A stretch of DNA of 19,952 bases from Flavobacteriales bacterium UBA5939 (GTDB lineage Bacteria > Bacteroidota > Bacteroidia > Flavobacteriales > Schleiferiaceae), in the NCBI GenBank assembly GCA_002430755.1, contig DJCX01000075.1, positions 19,013-38,964 on the forward strand, given 5' to 3'. The position numbers and the translations under genes are program-made. Shown piece by piece: positions 1 through 7,834 of the stretch. Under the pieces are notes generated by a model. It made no database searches, was not told the DNA's origin, and saw nothing but the letters and a program-made list of their open reading frames with translations. The number at the start of each line of letters is the position of its first letter. The first letter of the stretch is position 1.

Positions 1-2252
1 GTATCGTACAATTCAAATTGAATCTTACCGTTGCTTTGCGAAGCGTGGCGGTAATCAATAGAATAAGTAGCATTGTTTAACACCTTGATGTCGTACAGCA
101 AATAATCGCCACCGTCTAAATAACCGATGTTCTGCCCGCCACCAACGTCGGAGGTGTTCTCCAAAGAAATTCCATCCATGCTAGAATAGGCTTCTGCTTC
201 TATTTTACCCGGAATGACATGTACTGTAGGTAATGTGTTTTCAACCAATTCCTGAGTGAATGGATCAACAGCAGTTCCATCTTTAGCTTTCAGGGCAGTT
301 CCTGAATAAGAAACCTTCATTTCATCTAAAAAGGTCATGTTCTGATTAAGCGTCAAAATGAAATTTCGAACATTGTTTGGACTAGGTGCGATGTTCACCA
401 CCGATGCCTGATTTCCATTTATCGTAACGTAATAAGAGGCAAAATTTCCGAGCTGGGTCGTATCCAAAGGCTTGTTGGTTTTGACCTCAATTTCAGTATA
501 GCTGTATGTATTTGAACTAACGTATTCAGCATCTAATGCCGCAGTACTTCCGGTCGGTATAAATTCAAAGCTGGCGACATTGAAGCCACCGCTATTCGCG
601 ACAAAGCGAAGCGTCTTATCCTCAGAGGAAAGAATGACATTAGGAATTACCTTATCGGCCAGTATCGACCAGCTGCCAGTATTCGAAGCGTAATAGTTCG
701 GGGTCAATTTTACACCGTCTGCTTCAAAGTAAAAGTTCCCCCCAGTGGCACCGTTTGCACCCTGGCGTACTTTGATCGTATACACACTGTCTTGCGCAAT
801 ATCTACAGTGTATTGCATCCAATCGTCTGTATCTACCCAGCCCACACAGTAGCCATTACTATTCACGAAATCTGAAAATGCCTGGACATCTACCCCATCG
901 TTTCTATATGTCCAGCCACTGTTCCATGCAGGTGGAGGGTTCAACTGCATAGATTCGGTATCATAATACGCTACTCCTAAGGGACCCATATCGTATTCTG
1001 AAGCATGAACAACACCTGGAATAGTGTGCTCCTTCCATGGCAATGCAGTAGGATCATAGATTTGTCTAAACATCGCATCGATAACCCCTCTATTGTAGGT
1101 ACAATTCTCAGCTTTCAGATTGGTCGCTAGCTGCATGAGTGCAGCCGTAGCATCGGCAACGGACGGAGCACTCGCATTACCACTCCAATAATTCAACAAC
1201 TGCTGGTAGCCAAGATTCTTGGTGATGCTTAAGGGCGCATTAATGGTCTCAACCTTTTTCAATGGCCACCACGCCCAGCCGACTCCTTCAGATTCCATGA
1301 TGCTGATTAAACCCGTATACCAAGCATTCGAATTTTCACCAGTTTCACCAAACCAGATAGGCACGTTGTAGGTATCTCTAAGGTCCAAACCATACTGGAT
1401 GTCGGCCACACTATTTACCGGTGACCAATACTTATGCGGTGAGTAAGCCATGTTGTTGTCCCATGGAGGTGTCAATCCAGTAAATGTATTTGCAAACCAA
1501 TTTCCTTCTATGAAGATGATGTGGTTGGTATCTACGGTTCGTATACTATCTGTGATGTCTTCGTAAAGATTTCTTAGCAACGTCCCACCCGGCAAATTCC
1601 AATTGGGTTCATTGATTAAATCATACCCAGCGATGGTCGTATCTGTGGCGAACTTCTCTGCCAGCTTTTTCCAAAGCGCAACAGTCTTTGACCTGTTGTG
1701 GACACTTTCCCACAGGGAAGGCTTCGTGGGATCGTAATCACTAATACCTTGATCGTAGCCCTGACCTCCTGGCGCGGCATGAAGGTCTAAAATGACATAC
1801 AACCCTGCATCTTCTGCCCAAGTTACCACTGAATCTAAAAGATTGAATCCCTTTGTGAGCCAGGTATTTTGTCCAAGTACAGGTTCCTCTTCGATCGGTA
1901 GGGTGAAGAGATTATAATGCATGGGAACTCGAATAGTATTGAAACCCCAAGCCGCCATGCTATCCACGTCTGCTTTATTAAAGTGATTTTCTAGCCAAGC
2001 GTCGTAAAAAGCCTGTGTCGCGGTAGCCCCAATAAGGTCTTCAATAGTGTCCTTAATCTTGTGTTGTGGATTCGCAAACGAAGCGGTTTGAAGCATATAG
2101 CCTTCCTGGACCATCCAACCGCCTATTCCCATAGCGCGAATAAGCAGTGTATCGCCAGAACCATCGACGATAGCCTTGCCATTAGATTTTACGTATTGAG
2201 CGGAAACTAAGGTTGAAACCAATAGTGCCCCAAGAAGAAATAAGCGTTTCAT
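1..2252 (-). CDS. GH5 cellulase-family glycoside hydrolase with CBM6 domains (partial, C-terminus beyond left edge)
   Basis: Reading on the minus strand from the ATG at 2252, the frame stays open to the window edge, giving about 750 residues without a stop. It begins with a Sec signal peptide (MKRLFLLGALLVSTLVSA). The GH5 TIM barrel covers about residues 20-390. It shows the strand-4 acid/base motif LINEPNW with E215, and the strand-7 nucleophile motif WFGETGE with E303. Next come a CBM6-like beta-sandwich (about 411-555), a SwmB/Ig-like linker domain (about 556-670), and a second, clear CBM6 starting at about 676 (IEAEAYSSMDG, ENTSDVGGGQNIGYLDGGD) that is cut by the edge. The family hydrolyses beta-glucans; the neighbouring GH16 suggests a laminarin-type beta-glucan, but GH5 is polyspecific, so the substrate is inference. 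A T9SS tail may lie outside the window. The start sits only 27 bases after a terminator-like hairpin. No Shine-Dalgarno site is seen. Confidence 0.9.
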   Translation of the reverse strand, partial: MKRLFLLGALLVSTLVSAQYVKSNGKAIVDGSGDTLLIRAMGIGGWMVQEGYMLQTASFANPQHKIKDTIEDLIGATATQAFYDAWLENHFNKADVDSMAAWGFNTIRVPMHYNLFTLPIEEEPVLGQNTWLTKGFNLLDSVVTWAEDAGLYVILDLHAAPGGQGYDQGISDYDPTKPSLWESVHNRSKTVALWKKLAEKFATDTTIAGYDLINEPNWNLPGGTLLRNLYEDITDSIRTVDTNHIIFIEGNWFANTFTGLTPPWDNNMAYSPHKYWSPVNSVADIQYGLDLRDTYNVPIWFGETGENSNAWYTGLISIMESEGVGWAWWPLKKVETINAPLSITKNLGYQQLLNYWSGNASAPSVADATAALMQLATNLKAENCTYNRGVIDAMFRQIYDPTALPWKEHTIPGVVHASEYDMGPLGVAYYDTESMQLNPPPAWNSGWTYRNDGVDVQAFSDFVNSNGYCVGWVDTDDWMQYTVDIAQDSVYTIKVRQGANGATGGNFYFEADGVKLTPNYYASNTGSWSILADKVIPNVILSSEDKTLRFVANSGGFNVASFEFIPTGSTAALDAEYVSSNTYSYTEIEVKTNKPLDTTQLGNFASYYVTINGNQASVVNIAPSPNNVRNFILTLNQNMTFLDEMKVSYSGTALKAKDGTAVDPFTQELVENTLPTVHVIPGKIEAEAYSSMDGISLENTSDVGGGQNIGYLDGGDYLLYDIKVLNNATYSIDYRHASQSNGKIQFELYD

Positions 2253-2278
2253 GATGTGTAGTTATGTAGCTACAAGAT

Positions 2279-2317
2279 AAAAAAAACGAGGCGCTTCCCT
2301 TGGGAAGCAAACCTCGC
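2279..2317 (-). terminator. Rho-independent terminator or attenuator between regulator and GH5 gene
   Basis: On the minus strand, a stem CGAGG/CCTCG (2312-2316 with 2287-2291) encloses a second stem GCTTCC/GGAAGC with a small loop. It is followed by eight T (2286-2279). This is a good intrinsic terminator for the regulator gene that ends at 2414. It ends only 27 bases before the GH5 ATG, so it also lies in any GH5 leader that starts upstream of it. Confidence 0.8.
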
Positions 2318-2356
2318 TTTAATGATGCGCAGTTTGGCAATCGGTAACACTTCTTC

Positions 2357-2364
2357 AAAGATGC
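2357..2364 (-). promoter_or_regulatory. Possible -7 element of a GH5 promoter
   Basis: On the minus strand CATCTTTG matches the Bacteroidota -7 consensus TAnnTTTG with one mismatch. The expected -33 TTG is only approximated (ATG, 17 bases upstream). It lies in the 161-base gap between regulator and GH5 genes, downstream of a TGTCCGG motif at 2406-2412 and upstream of the terminator-like hairpin. The call is weak and rests on pattern match alone. Confidence 0.25.
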
Positions 2365-2405
2365 GATAATTGCTTGAGGACATATTATTTAAAGCAAGAC
2401 AGTTG

Positions 2406-2412
2406 CCGGACA
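2406..2412 (-). promoter_or_regulatory. Single TGTCCGG motif, candidate regulator site
   Basis: On the minus strand TTGTCCGG lies directly after the regulator stop codon and about 155 bases before the GH5 start. It is the same heptamer that is clustered upstream of susC (13430-13503). A single copy of a 7-mer can occur by chance in a window of this size, so the support is its intergenic position. Confidence 0.3.
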
Positions 2413-2413
2413 A

Positions 2414-5227
2414 TTATATTTTTTGGATGAATTCATCCAAAGAGTCGCCCTTTTCGAGGTCAAGTTTCTTCTTTAGACGGTATTTGGCTTTTTCAACAGC
2501 TGCAGGACTCACGTTTAGTACGTTCGCGACCTCCTTGTTACTCATCTGCTGACGAAGCAAATAACTCAATCGAATCTCACCTTTAGTCAAGGTTGGGTAT
2601 TCTGCTTTGAGCTTTGCAGAAAAGTCTTCGTGCAGCTCACGGTAGTTCCGCTCAAAATGATCCCAATAATTCTCACTTTGAAGCTCTCTGTTTAACTCTC
2701 TGGTCATGCCTTTAAGAAACCTGAGCACCTCCTCTGAACGTCCTTTCTTCTCGCTTTCTTTCACCAAGCGTTCCTTAAAGGATTGAAGAAGTTCTAGACG
2801 TGAAGAAGTCTTCAGTAACTGAAAGCTGAGTTCTGTCTTCTGCTTTTCTGTCTTCACCTCCAGCTCGGCCGCTTTTGCTTTTAAAAGCTCACGCTCAGTT
2901 TCTACCAGTTTTAGTCGCGTCAATCTGAATTTACGGTCTTGGAAAAAGAATACTGCGGCTCCCACCAAGAAAGTGATTACTACAAAGAGGATAAGTTTGA
3001 ACCACCATTGCTGCCAGAAGAAGGCCTTAATGACAAAATCAAAAGAAAGTACCTTAGGCGCTACGCCTGATTTCGTCGCTGAAATTTCAATCGTGTATTT
3101 GCCCGGATCGAGCTCTGATAAATCAATGATTCGTGACCCTTGAGGCAGGTTCATCCAGCGCTCGTCGTTTGAAGACAATCTATAATGAAACGACACACCA
3201 CGTTGAAAGGAAGGAGACATCAATTCAAATGAAAATCTTATCGATTTTGTCCCTGCGTTAAAGATTATAGGTTGGCGGGTCTCATTGGTGTTTTTAATCA
3301 ATTTCGCAGATTGCTTTTCGTTATCTGCAAATACATCGGTCAATAGCAAATCCGGAACCTCGGCTGTACGTATATCATTCACATTAACCACTGCTACGCC
3401 TTTGGTTCCACCTACATAAAGGTTTTCACCCTTGAGAACAAGTGAATTCCTGTTTGGAAGGCCAATCTGTAATTCATCAATCTCGCGGATGAGCTCGAAT
3501 TCCCATTGGCCATCGATATACTGTATACGACCTAGTCCAAGAGAGGTTGTTGCATAAATGTAATGCTCGCCAGTCGCTAACGCATAACAGTTGGTGTAGT
3601 CTGAATTCTTAAGTACTGTGTCTAAGATTCCCTCCCTGTAGGAAAGAATCCCGGCCCCTTCCGTCCCAATAATCAATTGACCTCCGTAAGAACTTAAATC
3701 AAGTACACTATTGTCTAACGCTACAGAGAATATTCCGCCGTTGCGATCTATCGAGTGCAGTCCGGTAAATTCCGATCCAACCCATAGCTCGCTTCCGGTG
3801 AACTCGAGATCCATGATGTTTCTACCAACTCGCCACGGCACTTTAAAAGGCGAGATAAACTCCTCTCCGTCCCAATATTGGAGTCCACTCAAGGTCCCAA
3901 TCCAAAGGCTATCGCCCCAAGTTTGCTCCATGGACCAAATGTTACTATTGTTCAATCCAAAGGAAATTCCAGAGCTCGCCAAGAAACGGCGCTTAAGATT
4001 GCCCTGATCATTTAAGACAAACAGCCCTTCAGATAGACTCCCCACCCATAATTCTTCACCGTAGGTAGCGAGGCTCGTGACAACATCGGGTAATACATCA
4101 GGGTCTATCCTCCTCACTGTGACCTTTCCAGCATCGGTATTGTATTGAACCAAACCGTCACCATCGTAACCTACCCAAAGGCCATCGTGCTCTAACAGCG
4201 CAATCGAACTCTGCAATCCAGAATAAGCAAAGTCCTCGTGCTTCTGTAAAATTCTAACTATACGTTCGCTTTTTGGAAGCACAGTAATTCCAGAGTTGAA
4301 GGTGCCTAACCACAGTTGATCGGAAAAGTCATAAATACCATAGAATTGGTCCGATGCGAAGCCTAACTGTGGCTGGTATTTAGAATAGTGATCTATGCGC
4401 CCTTGAGATATTTTGTACAAGCCTTCTCCATCGGTACTTACCCACAAACCATCTCCGTCAAAATGAACATCCCGCGGACCGATTGGATCCAAAGTCGCGT
4501 CTCTTTCAAAAGCACCCGAAGTTGTGTTTAATCGGAATAGCCCTTGATCTTCTACCCCAAATACAACATCGCCTCCCCGAACATCAACGGATTTACGGAA
4601 GGAACTCACTTCCCCGTTAACAAGTGCTGATAAAATAGTGTTGTTGGACTGAAGTACGTACAACAGTTTTGAACCAGTTGTGGCCATCCATAGTGTGTCG
4701 CCTTGCTCGGCAAAATCGAAGCAGAATGCAATGTCCGCTCCGTGAATTTTACCGATTAGCTGTTGCCAACGATTCGCCCCTGGCCGCAGAAAGTAGGATC
4801 CGTTACCACTTGTCCCGGCCCAAATAGTTCCATCCCTAGTTTCATACAAAGAGATGATGGAATAATTCGCGGGTAACTGCGGACATTTCTTGTCTGGACG
4901 CGCGCTTAGATTACCCAGATCTACACTTACTATACCACCGAGTTGTAGCCCGATATAAAGGACTGAATCTTGAGACACCAACAAGCTTTGTACGTTGTTT
5001 GAACGACGTTCAGTTGTAGAATCTAGAAAGGAAATGTTTGTTGCTTTTCCCTCGTTGTATCTGTACAAACCGTCCCTGGTTCCAATCCAGATAAACCCCC
5101 ATGGATCTTGGACAATATCATATACGGTTGGGTTGTTCAATCCCTGGCTTGCATCAATAAGGCGAGCCTCCTGACCGAAGCCGGACAAGGACAGGACAAA
5201 AAGCAATGACGTGAGTAACCTTCGCAT
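2414..5227 (-). CDS. SusR-like transmembrane regulator (Reg_prop beta-propeller, Y_Y_Y, TM, HTH)
   Basis: This is probably the ligand-sensing activator of the PUL. The chosen start is the ATG at 5227, giving 937 residues that open with a signal peptide (MRRLLTSLLFVLSLSGFGQ). A longer frame would need TTG at 5242 and would spoil the signal peptide. Residues about 25-650 form repeated two-component-regulator propeller blades (VQDPWGFIWIGTRDGLYRY, DGTIWAGTSGNG, LWVGSEFTGL). A Y_Y_Y domain follows (about 663-723), then one membrane helix (about 740-762) and a charged coiled coil (about 770-850). A LuxR/GerE-like helix-turn-helix closes the protein (about 880-930; LTKGEIRLSYLL, SNKEVANVLNVSPAAVEKAK). 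There is no histidine kinase, HATPase or receiver domain, so it is SusR-type and not a hybrid two-component system. The sensor half should be periplasmic and the HTH cytoplasmic. It lies between the PUL operon and the GH5 gene, just after a strong terminator hairpin. Confidence 0.9.
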   Translation of the reverse strand: MRRLLTSLLFVLSLSGFGQEARLIDASQGLNNPTVYDIVQDPWGFIWIGTRDGLYRYNEGKATNISFLDSTTERRSNNVQSLLVSQDSVLYIGLQLGGIVSVDLGNLSARPDKKCPQLPANYSIISLYETRDGTIWAGTSGNGSYFLRPGANRWQQLIGKIHGADIAFCFDFAEQGDTLWMATTGSKLLYVLQSNNTILSALVNGEVSSFRKSVDVRGGDVVFGVEDQGLFRLNTTSGAFERDATLDPIGPRDVHFDGDGLWVSTDGEGLYKISQGRIDHYSKYQPQLGFASDQFYGIYDFSDQLWLGTFNSGITVLPKSERIVRILQKHEDFAYSGLQSSIALLEHDGLWVGYDGDGLVQYNTDAGKVTVRRIDPDVLPDVVTSLATYGEELWVGSLSEGLFVLNDQGNLKRRFLASSGISFGLNNSNIWSMEQTWGDSLWIGTLSGLQYWDGEEFISPFKVPWRVGRNIMDLEFTGSELWVGSEFTGLHSIDRNGGIFSVALDNSVLDLSSYGGQLIIGTEGAGILSYREGILDTVLKNSDYTNCYALATGEHYIYATTSLGLGRIQYIDGQWEFELIREIDELQIGLPNRNSLVLKGENLYVGGTKGVAVVNVNDIRTAEVPDLLLTDVFADNEKQSAKLIKNTNETRQPIIFNAGTKSIRFSFELMSPSFQRGVSFHYRLSSNDERWMNLPQGSRIIDLSELDPGKYTIEISATKSGVAPKVLSFDFVIKAFFWQQWWFKLILFVVITFLVGAAVFFFQDRKFRLTRLKLVETERELLKAKAAELEVKTEKQKTELSFQLLKTSSRLELLQSFKERLVKESEKKGRSEEVLRFLKGMTRELNRELQSENYWDHFERNYRELHEDFSAKLKAEYPTLTKGEIRLSYLLRQQMSNKEVANVLNVSPAAVEKAKYRLKKKLDLEKGDSLDEFIQKI

Positions 5228-5239
5228 GTGCGCAAGGTA

Positions 5240-5273
5240 CAAAATGAAAGGGGGACCCGAAACGGGTCCCCCT
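5240..5273 (-). terminator. Strong rho-independent terminator of the susC operon
   Basis: A perfect 11-bp GC-rich stem (AGGGGGACCCG with CGGGTCCCCCT, 5249-5273) has a three-base loop and is followed on the minus strand by TTTCATTTT. It lies 34 bases after the stop of the T9SS protein gene and ends 12 bases before the regulator ATG at 5227. The stem is nearly symmetric, but only the minus strand has a T-rich tail. Confidence 0.88.
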
Positions 5274-5274
5274 A

Positions 5275-5302
5275 CACTTACTTACTAACCAAAAGGTAAG
5301 TG
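5275..5302 (-). repeat. Inverted repeat in front of the operon terminator
   Basis: CACTTAC (5275-5281) and GTAAGTG (5296-5302) form a 7-bp stem with a 14-base loop. It begins 4 bases after the stop codon of the T9SS protein gene, so two hairpins stand in tandem at the 3' end of the operon. It could help stabilise the 3' end; that role is inference. Confidence 0.5.
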
Positions 5303-5306
5303 AATA

Positions 5307-6635
5307 TTATTTCAAGGCTACACGTACAACCTTCTCAGTCATGCCGTTTTGTACACGTACGATGTACATACCGCGTGGCAAAGAAGCAACGTCTAAACGA
5401 GCCTCAGATTCGAAAGTAGCTTCCATTACACGAGCACCAGTGATGCTGTATACTGCTACGTTAGAAGTAGTTCCAGTAGTGTTCTCGATGAACAATACAT
5501 CAGATGCAGGATTTGGCTTAACTACGAATGAAGCAGCCTCTTCTTCGATACCGATGTTAGCACATGGACCACACTCTTCCCAACATTGAACGTCAAGAGT
5601 AGTATCAGCAGCTCCAATTGTGATGAAACGGTTCGTGAAAGCACCAGTAGTCAAAGTACAAACTGAATCTGAAGTTGCTGGATCAAAGTTTTCTTGGATC
5701 GCCCAGCTATCAGCAGTGTACTTGAATTCGTAAGAACCTGGCAACAAAGACAAAGTAGCAGTGTATACACCGTCACCGTCGTCATCAGACATCATGTCTG
5801 CATCGCCAGACCATCCATTCATTGTACCTGAAACGTAAGCAGTAGTGAACGTACCCAAGATAGAGTTACGGTCAGACTGGAATGTAACGTTTACCGGTGT
5901 TGGTGGAACTGGACAAGTACCGTCAGTAGTACACTCGCCGAAACAAGTCTTCAAGTGGAAGTCACCGTACAATGGCGAACCTGTAGAACGGTCGTTGTAG
6001 TTGTTAGGGTCACCACAAGGCTTACCAGCCAAGTTTTCTTTACAACCCCAAGATGGACAAGCACCGTTAGTGAAAGTGAAGAATGAAGTGAAACCAGTGT
6101 CTTTAGCAACAGTGATGCTGTAAATACTATCACCAATTGGGTGCATTTCGTTATCACCTGGGTTACCGAAGTTACCACCACCAGCTAAGAATACACCGGT
6201 TGAATCAACTGCCTGGTAAGACATGTTCACTTGCATAGTCAAGTATACTTGACCTGCTTTAGCATCACAAGATTCCCATGCAACACCTGGAAGGATGGTA
6301 TCACCTGTAAAGGCAGCAAAACGGTTCGTGTAGATACCAGTAGTTTTGGTACACGCAGAACCTGAAGTCAAGTTTTCCTGTCCTGTCCAACCGTCTAGAG
6401 TAAACTTGTACTCAATAGAGTCAGCAGTCAAAGGAAGGGTTACTGTCCAGATAGAATCACCATCTGCATCAGCCATAGGATTACAAGTACCACACCAGCT
6501 GTTAAAGTCACCGTTAAGGTTAACTGTGGTGTACGAACCTGAATAGTCACGCATATCAACGATAAACGTAACATCCTTTTGTGCGAAACCTAGCATAGGC
6601 AAGCACAACATCAATAAAGCGTAGATTTTTTTCAT
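5307..6635 (-). CDS. Secreted protein with three carbohydrate-binding-like beta-sandwich modules and T9SS sorting domain
   Basis: The start is taken as the ATG at 6635, giving 442 residues and a typical signal peptide (MKKIYALLMLCLPMLGFAQ). An ATG at 6644 would add only MLN. Three modules follow, at about residues 20-124, 129-235 and 248-355. Each reads like an E-set/CBM20-48-type starch-binding fold: VTF-VDM or VTFQSD start, NGDFNSW / GTMNGWSG turn, DADGDSIW / DDDGDGVY loop and Y-FKYT strand. Modules 1 and 3 are clearly related (ENLTSGSACTKTTGIYTNRF against ENFDPATSDSVCTLTTGAF); module 2 is diverged and richer in Cys. Residues about 368-442 form a type A T9SS C-terminal signal (VKPNPASDVLFIENTT, GMYIVRVQNG, KVVRVALK). 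No catalytic motif is seen. As the last gene of the operon, it is likely a secreted or surface glycan-binding protein; the ligand is unknown. Confidence 0.88.
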   Translation of the reverse strand: MKKIYALLMLCLPMLGFAQKDVTFIVDMRDYSGSYTTVNLNGDFNSWCGTCNPMADADGDSIWTVTLPLTADSIEYKFTLDGWTGQENLTSGSACTKTTGIYTNRFAAFTGDTILPGVAWESCDAKAGQVYLTMQVNMSYQAVDSTGVFLAGGGNFGNPGDNEMHPIGDSIYSITVAKDTGFTSFFTFTNGACPSWGCKENLAGKPCGDPNNYNDRSTGSPLYGDFHLKTCFGECTTDGTCPVPPTPVNVTFQSDRNSILGTFTTAYVSGTMNGWSGDADMMSDDDGDGVYTATLSLLPGSYEFKYTADSWAIQENFDPATSDSVCTLTTGAFTNRFITIGAADTTLDVQCWEECGPCANIGIEEEAASFVVKPNPASDVLFIENTTGTTSNVAVYSITGARVMEATFESEARLDVASLPRGMYIVRVQNGMTEKVVRVALK

Positions 6636-6661
6636 GTTAAGCATTTATTTATGGTTAGTAA

Positions 6662-7822
6662 TTATTGAAAAACTCTAATATAATCCACCAGCATATACTG
6701 AGGGAATTGGGTTGAAGGGCCAACTGGACCAGGCCAGTTTCCTTCCACGGCAATATTCAAAATGAAGAAGAACTTCTGATGGAACGCACTCAAGTTACCA
6801 ATGTTCATCGAGTGGTACAGCATGTTATCTCTGTACCATTTGATGGATGAACTGTTCCAAACGATAGAGAACACATGGAACTCATCGTTGAACTTCTCAC
6901 CGTTTGGCAAACTAGTATTACCACTATACTCTGCATGAGAGCCATTATTAGACCAGTGAGCAGTACCGTAAACCGTACGGTCATTGTACCCTTCACCTCC
7001 AATCAATTCCATGATGTCAATCTCTCCACAAGTAGGCCAACCGTCAGTACTGAAGTTGTCTCCAAGCATCCAAAGCGCGGGCCAAACACCTTGTCCATAA
7101 GGCACCTTGGCGCGAATATCAATGCGGCCGTATTTGAAAGATTCTTTACCTTGTGTCGTCATACGAGCGGAAGTATAAGGCGCACCTAAGTACGTCTCTT
7201 CCTTTGCTGTAATTCTCAAGAAGCCTTGATCAAGTTCAGCGTTTTTAGTTCCGGCTCGGTAGTATTGACTTTCATTATTACCCCAGCCAGACGCTCCAGT
7301 TTCAAAATTCCAAGTAGCGCCATCAACAGAGGTTCCGTCGAACTCTTCTTCCCAAACTAAGGTAAGACCCGAATAGCTTGACGGTGACGTATATCCAGTA
7401 TTGTCGATAGGTGGTGCACCATCATCATTTGTAAGGGTAATTTGAGCATAAGGTATCGGAGTAGTCACGTTCACAGGGTTACTGAATGAAACCCAAAGAG
7501 ATTCAGTGTCTTCAGAATCCTCATCACCAAGAATCGTAATAGGAATAACTCCTACCGATTCACCCTTAGGAATGATTAATGTTCCTTGAGCAGCTTCGAA
7601 GTCGCTACCTTCATCAGCGCTTACCGCACTGGTTGTATAGTCAATCGAAACTTCCCTTGGTGCAACTTCCGTTAGATAGACGTAGAAATCAAGAACGTGC
7701 GTTCCATTGCCTTCGTCGATAATTACGTCCTCTGCACTCAATTGAGGAACGGAAGGTGCCTCGCAACTAGAAATTGCAAGGCCCATTCCGAAAATTAAAC
7801 ATACGTTTAAGAGTGTCTTCAT
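6662..7822 (-). CDS. GH16 family beta-1,3-glucanase (laminarinase-type) lipoprotein with N-terminal Calx-beta-like domain
   Basis: This 386-residue protein has a lipoprotein signal peptide with lipobox Cys20 (AISSC), so it is probably anchored in the outer membrane. Residues about 30-131 resemble a Calx-beta domain (DVIIDEGNGTHVLDFYVYLT, ITILGDEDSEDTESLWVSFS). The GH16 jelly roll covers about 148-386. Its catalytic motif GEIDIMELIG gives nucleophile E267, D269 and acid/base E272. The extra Met in EIDIME is the laminarinase-type signature (beta-bulge form), and WPALWMLG is also typical. The expected reaction is endo-hydrolysis of beta-1,3-glucosidic bonds in laminarin, or of mixed-linkage glucans. 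The ATG is preceded by a TAAGGAG sequence that overlaps the stop of the upstream gene, a Shine-Dalgarno-like site rare in this phylum. It lies 9 bases downstream of the PKD lipoprotein gene in the susC operon. Confidence 0.94.
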   Translation of the reverse strand: MKTLLNVCLIFGMGLAISSCEAPSVPQLSAEDVIIDEGNGTHVLDFYVYLTEVAPREVSIDYTTSAVSADEGSDFEAAQGTLIIPKGESVGVIPITILGDEDSEDTESLWVSFSNPVNVTTPIPYAQITLTNDDGAPPIDNTGYTSPSSYSGLTLVWEEEFDGTSVDGATWNFETGASGWGNNESQYYRAGTKNAELDQGFLRITAKEETYLGAPYTSARMTTQGKESFKYGRIDIRAKVPYGQGVWPALWMLGDNFSTDGWPTCGEIDIMELIGGEGYNDRTVYGTAHWSNNGSHAEYSGNTSLPNGEKFNDEFHVFSIVWNSSSIKWYRDNMLYHSMNIGNLSAFHQKFFFILNIAVEGNWPGPVGPSTQFPQYMLVDYIRVFQ

Positions 7823-7834
7823 GTATTCTCCTTA
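7823..7834 (-). promoter_or_regulatory. Shine-Dalgarno-like site of the GH16 gene
   Basis: On the minus strand TAAGGAGAATAC precedes the ATG at 7822. AAGGAG is spaced 6 bases from the start and its TAA is the stop of the upstream gene. The other starts I inspected in the window have AT-rich leaders with no such match. Confidence 0.5.

Noticed and set aside
2414..5227. Hybrid two-component system (HTCS) identity for the regulator
   Set aside because: The propeller and Y_Y_Y domains are shared with HTCS proteins, but no HisKA, HATPase or receiver domain follows the membrane helix; the protein ends in an HTH soon after a coiled coil.
5228..5242. TTG start that would extend the regulator by five residues
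   Set aside because: The ATG at 5227 gives a clean signal peptide, and the extension would overlap the T-rich tail of the terminator.
5951..6181. Open frames in other phases within the T9SS protein gene and within susC and susD
   Set aside because: They are low-complexity Thr/Val/Ser-rich translations overlapping strongly supported genes, with no domain or start signal; they are shadow frames.
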